From positions 1,426,001 to 1,490,000 of the forward strand of contig CM072909.1 in the NCBI GenBank assembly GCA_037013685.1: a DNA stretch of 64,000 nucleotides, written 5' to 3'. Under the pieces are notes generated by a model that ran no database searches, had not been told where the DNA came from, and was given only the letters and a program-made list of their open reading frames with translations. The DNA is from Acridotheres tristis. Lineage: Eukaryota > Chordata > Aves > Passeriformes > Sturnidae. Made by a program: the position numbers and the translations under genes. Positions 48,401 to 60,400 of the stretch are shown piece after piece (positions within the stretch are counted from its first letter, which is position 1; each line of letters begins with the position of its first letter).

Positions 48401-51400
48401 AATATAAAATAAAATTAAAATATATCCAAAATTATCCAAAATTATCCCAAAATAACCCCAGAGAGCGCCCAGGAACTGCCTGAGGGCACAAAAAATATAA
48501 AATAAAATAAAAATATATAAAAAAATTATCCCAAAATAACCCCAAAGAGCGCCCAGGAACTGCCTGAGAGCAGAAAAAAATATAAAAAATTATTTAAAAT
48601 ATCCAAAAATATCCGAAAATATCCCCAAAGAGCACCCAGGAACTGCCTGAACATGGAAAATATATAAAATAAATATTAAATATAACCAAAAATATCCAAA
48701 AATAACCCCAAAGAGCGCCCAGGAACTGCCTGAGGGCACAAAAAATATAAAATAAAATAAAAATATATCCAAAAATATCCCAAATCAGCCTCAAAGAGCG
48801 CCCAGGAACTGCCTGAACACAAAAAATATAAAATAAATATTAAATTTATCCAAAATTATCCAAAAACAGCCTCACAGAGCGCCCAGGAACTGCCTGAGCA
48901 CAGGAAAAATATAAAATAAAATAAAAAAATATCCAAAATTATCCCAAAATAACCCCAAAGAGCGCCCAGGAACTGCCTGAGGGCACAAAAAATATAAAAT
49001 AAATATTAAATATATCCAAAATTATCCCAAAATATCCCAAAACAGCAACAGACAGCCCCCAGGAACTGCCTGAGAGCACAGAAAATATATAAAATAAAAT
49101 AAAAATATATCCAAAAATAGCCCAAAATATCCTCAAAGAGCCCCCAGGAACTGCCTGAGGGCACAAAAAGTATATAAAATATAAATAAAAATATAAAATA
49201 AACAGCCCAAAATATCCCAAAATAACCCCAGAGAGCGCCCAGGAACTGCCTGGACATAGAAAAAATATAAAATAAAATAAAAATATATAAAAAATTATCC
49301 CAAAACAGCCTCAAAGAGCGCCCAGGAACTGCCTGAGGGCACAAAAAATATAAAAAAATATATAAAAATATAAAATAAACAGCCCAAAATATCCCAAAAC
49401 AGCCTCAAAGAGCCCCCAGGAACTGCCTGGACATAGAAAATATATAAAATAAAATAAAAATATATAAAAAAAAATCTAAAAAAATCCAAAAACAGCCTCA
49501 AAGAGCCCCCAGGAACTGCCTGAGGGCAGAAATAGCCCCAAATTCCCCAAAAATTCCCCAAAAATTCCCTTAAAATCTCTCAAAACCCCCCAGAAATTCC
49601 CCCAATCACCCCAAAAAATTCCCCCAAAAAAATTCCAAAAAATTCCCCCAAATCCCCCCCAAACCACCCCCAAATCCTAAAAATCCCCCAAAAATCCCCC
49701 AAAATTGCCCCCAACCACCCCAAAAATTCCCCCAAAAATTCCCAAAAATTCCAAAAATCCCCCAAATCGCCCCCAAATCCCCCCAAATCCCCCAAAAATT
49801 CCCAAAAATTCCCTAAAATCCCCCCCAAACCCCCCAATCCCCCCAAAATTCCCAAAAAATTCCCCCAAATCCCCCCAAAATTCCCAAAAAATCCTTAAAA
49901 ATCCCCCCAAAATCGCCCCCAAATCCCCCAAAAATTCCCAAAAAATTCCCAAAAATTCCCCAAAAATTCCCAAATCCCCCCAAATCCCCCAAAAATTCCC
50001 CAAAAATCCCCGAAATCCCCCAAAAATCCCCCCAAAATCCCCCAAAATTCCCTAAAAATCTCTCAAAATCCCCCAAAATTGCCCCCAAATCCCCCAAAAA
50101 GTCCCCAAAAATTCCCCAAAAATTCCCAAAAATCCCCCCAAATCTCCCCCAAACCACCCCCAAATCCCAAAAATCCCCAAAAACTCCCCCAAATTGCCCC
50201 CAAATCCCCCCAAACCCCCCAAATCCCTCAAAAATTCCCCAAATCCCCCCAAAATGCCCCAAAAATTCCCAGAAAATCTCCCAAAATCCCCCCAAGCCCC
50301 CCCGAAATCCCCCAAAATTCCCAAAAAATCCTTAAAAATCCCCCCAAAAATCCCCCAAAATCGCCCCCAAATCCCCCCAAAATTCCCCAAAAATTCCAAA
50401 AAATTCCCCCAAATCCCCCCAAAATTCCCAAAAAATCCTTTAAAATCCCCCAAAATCCCCCAAAATCCCCCCAAAATTCCCCAAAAATTCCCCCAAAATT
50501 GCCCCAAAATTCCAAAAAAATTCCCAAAAAAATTCCCAAAAAAAAACCCCCAAACCCCCCAAGCCCCCCAAAATTCCCCAAAAAATTCCCAAAAATTCCC
50601 CAAAAATTCCCAAAAATCCCCCAAATTGCCCCCAATCATCCCAAAAATTCCCAAAAAAATCCCCCCCAAATCCCCCAAAATTCCCAAAAAACCCCCGAAA
50701 TCCCCCAAAAATTCCCAAAAAATCCTTTAAAATCCCCCCAAAATCCCCCAAAATCGCCCCCAAATCCCCCCAAAATCCCCCAAAAATTCCCAAAAAATTC
50801 CCAAAAAATTCCCCAAAATCCCCCAACCCCCCCCAAACCCCCCAAGCCCCCCCAGACCCCCCAAATTCCCCCAATTCCCCCCCGGTGACCTGAGCGCCTG
50901 CTCGAGGCTGAGCCCCCGGAACTGGAAGAGCTGCAGGAACTCCCGAGCCACGCGGGCACTGAACGCCGAGCTGGGATCCAAAAACACACACAACACACAG
51001 AAAAAACCACAAAACACAAAAAAACACAAAAAAACCACACAAAACACACAGAAAACATACAGAAAATACACAGAAAATACACAGAAAAACCACAAAATAA
51101 CACAAAAAAACCACAAAAAACCACAAAAAAACCACAGAAAACACACAGAAAACACAAAAAAACACAAAAACACCCAAAAAACCAGAAAACACAAAAAACA
51201 CAAAAAACACAAAAAACACAAAAAACACAAAAAGCACAAAAAACACACAGAAAACACAGAAAACACAAAAAACCACAAAAACCACAAAAAAACCACACAG
51301 AAAACACAAAAAAACCACAAAAAACACAAAAAACTCACAGAAAACACACAAAACACAAAAACCACACAAAAACCACAAAAACCACACAAAACCACACAAA

Positions 51401-54400
51401 AACACAAAAAACCCACACAAAACACACAGAAAACACACAAAAAAACCACAAAAAACCACAAAAAACCACAAAAAACACACAGAAAACACAGAAAACCACA
51501 AAAACCCACAAAATAACACACAAAAACACAAAAAAACACACAGAAAACACACAAAAACACAAAAAACACACAAAACACACAGAAAACACAAAAAAACCAC
51601 AAAAAACACACACAAAACACACAGAAAACACACAGAAAACACAAAAACCACACAAAAACACACAGAAAACACAAAAACACACAAAACCACAAAAACACAC
51701 AGAAAACACAAAAAAACAGAAAAAACACACAGAAACACACAAAAAACCACAAAAAACACACAGAAAACACACAAAACACACAAAACACACAGAAAACAGA
51801 AAAAAACACAAAAAAACCACAAAAAAACACACAAAAAACCAAAAAACACACAGAAAACACAAAAACCACAGAAATCCAAAAACCACACAGAAAACACAAA
51901 AACACACAAAAAAACAGAAAACACACAGAAAACACACAGAAAACAGAAAAAAAACCACAAAAAAACCACACAAAAACACACAGAAAACACACAGAAAACA
52001 CACAGAAAACACAAAAACCACAAAATAACACAAAAAAGCCACAAAAAACCACAAAAAAACACACAGAAAACACAAAAAAACACACAAAAAACATCAATTC
52101 CACAAAATTAACAAAATTCCCCGAAAATCCCTGAAATTCCCCCAAAAAACCCCGAAATTCCCCAAAAAAATACCAAAATTCCCCCAAAAATCAGCGAAAT
52201 TCCCCCCAAAAATATCCATCAATTCCCCCCAAAAAATATCCATCAATTCTAAAAATATCCATCAGTTCCCAAAAATATCCATCAATTCCAAAAAATAACA
52301 AAATTCCCCCCAAAAATACCGAAATTCCCCCCAAAATATCCATCAATTCCTCAAAAATATCCCAAAATTCCCCCAAAATATCCCAAAATTCCCCCATAAT
52401 ATCCATCAATTCCCAAAAATATCCATCAGATCCCAAAAAATAACAAAATTCCCCAAAAAATGCCGAAATTCCCCCAAAAATACCGAAATTCCCCCCAAAA
52501 AATCCCCGAAATCCCCCCCAAAAAATCCCCGAAATTCCCCCCCAAAAAATCCCCGAAATTCCCCCCAAAAAATATCCATCAATTCCCTCAAAAATATCCC
52601 AAAATTTCCCAAAATATCCATCAATTTCCCAAAAAATATCCATCAATTACCCAAATTTAACAAAATTCCCCCCAAAAATCCCCGAAATTCCCACCCCAAA
52701 ATCCCCAATTCCAAAAAAAATTCCCAAATTCCCACCCCAAAAATCCCCAAATTCCAAAAAAATCCCGTAATTTCCCCAAAATACCAAAATTCCAACCCCA
52801 AAAATCCCCAAATTAAAAAAAAAATCCCCAATTCCCACCCCAAAATCCACAATTCCCCAAATAAAATCCCAAAATTCCCCCAAAAAATCCCAATAAAATC
52901 CCCAATTCCCACCCCAAAAATCCCAAAATTCCCCCAAAACCTCAAAATTCCAAAAAAAAATCCCAAAATTCCCCCCAAAAATCCCCAATTCCCAAAAAAA
53001 ATCCGAATTTTTCTCAACCAAATCTTCATATTTTTTTTTTTTCCTGGAAATTTTCAGGGTTTTTTCCCCCCAAATTCCCATTATTTCCCCCCAAAATCCC
53101 CATTATTTTCCCCCCAAAAATCCCAATTTTTTTCCCAAAATACCCCTCATTTTACCCCCAAAATTCCCATTATTTTTTTTCCGAAATTCCCATTTTTCCC
53201 CCCAAAATTCCCATTATTTCCCCCCAAAATCCCTTTTTTTCCCAAAAAATCTGAATTTTCCCCCCAAAATCCCCTTTTTTTCCCAAAATCCCCATTATTT
53301 CCCCCAGAATCCATATTTTTCCCAAAAAATCTCAATTTTTCCCTCAAAAATCTCAATTTTTCCCCCAAAATCCCCATTTTTTCCCCAAAATCTCCATTTT
53401 CCCCTCCCAAATTCTCATTTTATCTCCCCAAAATTCCCATTATTTTCCCCCCAAAATCCCTATTTTTTTCCCCAAAAAATCTCAATTTTTTCCCCAAAAA
53501 ATCTCCTTTTTCTCCCCAAAATTCCCATTATTTTTCCCCAAAAATCCCTATTTTTTTTCCCAAAAATCTCAATTTTTTTCCCCAAAAAAATCTCAATTTT
53601 TCCCCAGAATCCCCATAATTTCCCCCCCAAATTCCCATTATTTGCCCCCAAAATTCCCATTATTTTCCCCCCAAAATTCCCATTATTCTTTCCCCAAAAT
53701 CTCCATAATTTTTCCCCTCAAAATTCCCATTATTTTTCCAGAATTTCCATTATTTTTTCCCCAAAAATCTCCATTTTTTCCCCAAAAAAATCTCCATTTT
53801 TCCCCAAAAATCCCTACTTTTTCCCCCAAAAATCTCAATTTTTCCCCCAAAATCCCCATTATTTTTCCCCAAAATCCCCATTTTTTCCCCAAAAAATCTC
53901 CATTTTTCCCTCCCAAATTCCCATTTTTTCTCCCCAAAATTCCCATTATTTTCCCCCCAAAATCCCATTTTTTTCCCCCAAAATTCCCATTTTGTTCCCC
54001 AAAATCCCCATTATTTCTCCCCAAAAAATCTCAATTTTTCCCCCACAATCCCCATTATTTTTCCCCAAAATCCGTTTTTTTTTCCCAAAAAATCTCAATT
54101 TTTTTCCCCCAAAAAATCTCTTTTTTGTTCCCCAAAATCCCCATTATTTCTCCCAAAAAAATCTCCTTTTTCTCCCCAAAGTCCCCATTATTTTTCCCTA
54201 AAATCCCTACTTTTTTTCCCAAAAATCTCAATTTTTTTCCCCAAAAAATCTCAATTTTTTCCCCAGAATCCCCATTATTTTTTCCCCCAAAAAATCTCAT
54301 TTTTCCCCCCAAAATTCCCATTTTTTCCCCCAAAATCTCCATTTTTCCCTCCCAAATTCTCATTTTTTTTCCCCACAATCCCCATTATTTTTCCCAAAAA

Positions 54401-57400
54401 AAATCTCCTTTTTCTCCCCCAAATTCCCATTGTTTTCCCCAAAATTCCCATTGTTTTTCCCCCAAAAAATCTCCATTTTTCCCCCCAAAATCCCCATTAT
54501 TTCCCCCAAAATTCCCATATTTTTTTCCCCAAAACCCCATTATTTTCCCCCCCAAAATCCATATTTTTCCCCAAAAAATCTCAATTTTTTTCCCCAAAAA
54601 ATCTAATTTTTTCCCCAAAATCCCCATAATTTTACCCCCAAAATTCCCATTATTTTTTTCCCGAAATTCCCATTTTCCCCCCCAAAATTCCCATTATTTC
54701 CCCCTAAAATCTCAATTTTTTTCCCAAAAAATCTCAATTTTTTTCTCCCGAAAATCTCCATTTTTCCCTCCCAAATTCTCATTTTTTCGCCCCAAAATTC
54801 CCATTATTTTTCCCCAAAAATCCCCATTTTTTTCCCCAAAATCCCTATTTTTTTTCCCAAAAATCTCAATTTTTTTCCCTAAAAAATCTCAATTTTTTCC
54901 CAATATTCCCATAATTTCTCCCAAAAAAATCTCAATTTTTTCCCCCACAATCCCCATTATTTCCCCTTAAAAAAATCTCCTTTTTCTCCCCAAAATCCCC
55001 ATTATTTTCCCCCCAAAATCCCTATTTTTTTTCCCAAAAATCTCAACTTTTTTTTCCCAAAAAATCTCAATTTTTTTCCCCCCAAAATCCCCATTTTTTC
55101 CCCCCAAAATCCCTATTTTTTCCCCAAAAAAATCTCAATTTTCCCCCCAAATCCCCATTATTTTCCCCAAAATCCCCATAATTTTTCCCCTCAAAATTCC
55201 CATTATTTTTCCAGAATTTCCATTATTTTTCCCCAAAAATCTCAAATTTTTTTCCCCAAAAAATCTCCATTTTTTCCCCAAAAAATCTCAATTTTTCCCC
55301 AAAAATCCCTATTTTTTTTTCCCAAAAATCTCAATTTTTTTCCCTAAAAAATCTCAATTTTTTCCCCCACAATCCCCATTATTTCTCCCAAAAAATCTCA
55401 TTTTCTCCCCAAAATTCCCATTATTTTCCCCCCAAAAATCCCTATTTTTTTCCCAAAATTCCCACTATTTTCCCCCCAAAATCCCTATTTTTTTTCCCAA
55501 AAAAATCTCAATTTTTTCCCCCAAAAAAACTCAATTTTTTTCCCAGAATCCCCATAATTTCCCCCCAAAATTCCCATTATTTACCCCAAAATCTCCATTT
55601 TTCCCTCCCAAATTCTCATTTTTTCGCCCCAAAATTCCCATTATTTTCCCCAAAGTTCCCATTATTTTTCCCCCCAAAATCCCCATTATTTTTCCCCAAA
55701 AATCCCTATTTTTTCCCCAAAAATCTCAATTTTTTCCCCAAAAAATCTCAATTTCCCCCCAAAATCCCCCTTATTTTCCCCCCAAAATTCCCATTATTTT
55801 TCCCCCCAAATTTCCCATTATTTTCTCCAAAATCCCCATAATTTTTCCCCAAAAAAATCTCAATTTTTCCCCCAAATTCCCATTATTTACTCCAAAATCT
55901 CCATTTTTCCCTCCCAAATTCTCATTTTTTCGCCCCAAAATTCCCATTATTTTCCCCAAAGTTCCCATTATTTTTCCCCCCAAAAATCCCATTATTTTTC
56001 CCCAAAAATCCCCATTTTTTCCCCAAAAATCTCAATTTTTTTCCCTAAAAAATCTCAATTTTTTCCCATAATCCCCATTATTTCTCCCAAAAAATCTCAT
56101 TTTTCTCCCCAAAATTCCCATTATTTTCCCCCCAAAAATCTCTATTTTTTTTCCCAAAATTCCCATTATTTTCCCCCCAAAATCCCTATTTTTTTTCCCC
56201 AAAAAATCTCAATTTTCCCCCAAAATCCCCATAATCTCCCCCCAAAATTCCCATTATTTTTCCTCCCAAAATTCCCGTTTTTTCCCCAAAATCTCCATTT
56301 TTCCCTCCCAAATTCTCATTTTTTCACCCCAAAAATCCCTATTTTTTTTCCCAAAAATCTCCATTTTTTTCCCTAAAAAATCTCAATTTTTTCCCCCACA
56401 ATCCCCATTATTCCTCCCCAAAAAATCTCATTTTCTCCCCAAACCTCCCATTATTTTTCCCCCAAATCGCCATTATTTCCCCCAATCCCCCTATGATCAT
56501 TATTAATTAATTATCAATTATTAATTATTAATTATTAATTATTAATTAATATTAATGATCCCCTCACTCTCTCCTCAGGTGCGCGGCCACCTCCGATCTC
56601 CTCACCCCGTCCAGGCGGAAAAGGCGCCGGGCCAGGAGAGCAGCGGGGTCTCTGAAATATCAATTAAATTAAAATATAAAATATAAAATAGAAATTAAAT
56701 AGAAATTAAAATATAAAATATAAAAATACAAATATAAATGTAATTAGAGAGAAAAGGCGCCGGGCCAGGAGAGCAGCGGGGTCTCTGAAATATCAATTAA
56801 ATTAAAATATAAAATATAAATTAAAATATAAATTAAAATATAAAATATAAAAATACAAATATAAATGTAATTAGAGAGAAAAGGCGCCGGGCCAGGAGAG
56901 CAGCGGGGTCACTGAAAATATAAAATATAAAATATAAATTAAACAGAAATTAAAATATAGATATAAAAATAAAAATATAAATAGAAATAGAAATAGAAAT
57001 AGAAATAGAAAAGGCGCCGGGCCAGGAGAGCAGCGGGGTCACTAAAAATATAAATTAAATTAAAATATAAAATATAAATTAAATGTAAAATCTAAAATAC
57101 AAAATATAAATATAAAATATAAAATAAAATATAAATGTAAATAGAGAGAAAAGGCGCCGGGCCAGGAGAGCAGCGGGGTCACTGAAATATAAAATATCAA
57201 ATAAAATAAAATGTAAAATATAAATATAAAATATAAAAATAAAAATAAAAATATAAAAATAAAAATATAAATGTAATTAGAGAGAAAAGGCGCCGGGCCA
57301 GGAGAGCAGCGGGGTCACTGAAATTAAATAAAATATAAAATAAAATATAAATTAAAATATAAATTAAATATAAAATACAAAAATAAAAATATAAATGTAA

Positions 57401-60400
57401 ATAGAGAGAAAAGGCGCCGGGCCAGGAAAGCAGCGGGGTCACTGAAATTAAATAAAATATAAATTAAAATATAAATTAAAATATAAAATAAAATGAAATA
57501 AAATAAAAATATAAATAAATTAAATTAAATTAAAGAGAGAGAAAAGGCGCCGGGCCAGGAGAGCAGCGGGGTCACTGAAATTAAATAAAAATAAAGTATA
57601 AAATATAAATTAAAATATAAATTAAATATAAAATACAAAAATAGAAATATAAATGTAAATAGAAAGAAAAGGCGCCGGGCCAGGAGAGCAGTGGGGTCAC
57701 TGAAATTAAATAAAATATAAAATAAAATAAAAAATATAAATTAAATTACAAAAATATAAATATAAATATAAATATAAATATAAATATAAATATAAATATT
57801 AATATAAATATAAATATAAATATAAATATAAATATAAATATAAATATAAATATAAATACAAATATAAATATAAATATAAATAGAGAGAAAAGGCGCCGGG
57901 CCAGGAGAGCAGCGGGGTCACTAAAAATATAAAATATAAAATATAAATTAAGTATAAATTAAAATATAAAAATAAAAATAAAAATAAAAATAAAAATAAA
58001 AATAAAAATAAAAATAAAAATAAAAATAAAAATATAAATATAAATAGAAATAGAAATAGAAATATAAATAGAAAAGGCGCCGGGCCAGGAGAGCAGCGGG
58101 GTCACTGAAATAAATAAAATGTAAAGCATAAAATATAAAACACAAAACATAAAATATAAAACACAAAATATAAAACAAAATATAAAACACAAACTATAAA
58201 ACATAAAACATAAAATATAAAATATAAAATATAAAAAAAAATAAAAATATAAAAATAAAAATAAAAAATAAAACTAAAAATTAAAACTAAAATTAAAATT
58301 AAAATTAATGTTAAACACAAGGGCATGGGGGGGGATGGGAATTTTGGGGGGATGGGAAAAATGGGGGGAGGGGACCCCAAAATCTGCCTGGGGGGGGAGG
58401 GGAACGGGGGGGGAGATTGGGGGGATTTGGGGGGTCGGGGGGGGGATTTGGGGTTTTTGGGGGGAGTTTTTGGGGCGGTTTTGGGGGGTCTGGGGGGGGG
58501 ATTTGGGGGTTTTTGGGGGGGGCGGGATGATTTGGGGATTTTTGGGGGGATCTGGAGGTTTTTAGGAGGATTTGGGGGGATTTTTGGGGGGGGATTTTGG
58601 GGGATTTTTGGGGGGGGTTGGGGGGGGGGATTTGGGGTTTTTTTTGGGGGGGGGGTCGGGAAGGATTTGGGGTCTTGGGGATTTTGGGGATTTTTTGGGG
58701 GGGGTTTGGGGATTTTTGGGGGGATTTTGGGGGGGTCTGGGGGGGATTTGGGGTTTTTTTTTTGGGGGGGGGCGGGAAGGATTTGGGGTTTTGGGGGGTC
58801 TGGAGGTTTTTAGGGGGATTTTGGGGGGGGATTTTTGGGGCGGCTTTGGGGGGTCTGGGGGGGGATTTGGGGTTTTTTGGGGGGGTCGGGAATGATTTGG
58901 GGTTTTGGGGGGATTTTTGGGGGAGATTGGGGGATTTTGGGGGGGTCTGGAGTTTTTGGGGGGATTTGGGGGAATTTTGGGGGGATTTGAGGGGGGTTTG
59001 GGGGATTTGGGGCGGTTTTGGGGGGTCTGGGGGGATTTGGGGATTTTTGGGGGGGGGATTTTGGGGAGTTTTTGGGGAGATTTGGGGGGTTTTTTGGGGT
59101 GGATTTTTGGGGGGTCCTGGGGATCCCCAAATTCTGCCCGGGCTGGGGGGGGGGGGAGGGGTTGGGGGATGGGCAGAGAGGATTTGGGGGGTCCCAAAGG
59201 GGTCTGGGGGGGTTTGTGGGGGGGGGTTGGGGGTTTTGGGGGGGGGTCCCAAAGGGGTTTGGGGGGTTTTGGGGGGGGTTGGGGGGGGGGTCAGGCAGAA
59301 TTTGGGGGGTCCCAAATGGGTCTGGGGGGTCTGGGGGGGTCAGTCAGGGTTTGGGGGGGGATTGGGGGGGGTTTTGGGGGGGCCCAAATGGGTCTGGGGG
59401 GGTTTGGGGGGGTTGGGGGGGTCAGGCAGAGTTTGGGGGGGTCTGGGGGGTTTTGGGGGGGTCCCAAAGGGGTCTGGGGGGTTTTGGGGGGGGTTTGGGG
59501 ATTTTGGGGGATTTTTGGGGGGGGTTTTGGGGGGTTTTTGGGGGGTTCCTCACCCGGGGGGGTCCCGCGGGGGGTCCGGGCCGGTTTCGGGGGGCGGCTC
59601 CTCAGGGTCGGGGGGCGACGCTGCGGGAGGGGGCCCCCCAAAACCCCCCGGGCTGGGGGGGGGGGGCTGGGGGGGGTCCTGGGGGGTCTGGGGGGCGTCC
59701 AGGGGGGATTTGGGGGGGTCCTGGGGGGATTTGGGGGGGCCCAGGGGGTTTTGGGGGGGTCCTGGGGGGTCTGGGGGGGGGCCCAGGGGGGGTTTGGGGG
59801 GGTCCTGAGGAATTTGGGGAAGGGTCAGGGGGGTTTTGGGGGGACTCTGGGGGGATTCGGGGGGGTCCTGAGCCGTTTTGGGGGGCTCCTGGGGGCCGGG
59901 GGGGCCCAGGGGGGATTTGGGGGGGCCCAGGGGGGTTTTGGGGGGGTCCTGAGCCGTTTTAGGGGGGCTCAGTGAGGATTTGGGGGGGCCCTGAGAAATT
60001 TGGGGGAGGATCAGGGGGGATTTGGGGGGGCCCAGGGGGGGTTTGGGGGGGTCCTGAGTGATTTTGGGGGGGTCCTGAGTGATTCTGGGGGGGCCCAGGG
60101 GGGGTTTGGGGGGGCCCCGCGGACTCTGGGGGGGTCTCAAATGGGTCTGGGGGCTCAGGGGGCCGGGGGGGCTCTGGACCCCCCATTTTGGGGGTAAATT
60201 TGGGGGGGCCGCGGGGGGTTTGTGCCCCCCTTTTTGGGGCAAATCCGGGGGGTTTTGGGGTCCCCCTTTTTGGGGCGAATCTGAGGATTCTGGGGGGTTT
60301 TGGGGTCCCCCTTTTTGGGGTAAATCTGGGGGGGCTGCAGGGATTTTGTCCCCCCCTTTTTGGGGAAAATCCGGGGGGATTGGGGTAATTTGGACGCCCC

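Noticed and set aside
50971..52094. Membrane-protein-like minus-strand frames rich in Phe, Val and Cys
   Set aside because: Translation of a T/G-only simple repeat. No family resemblance.
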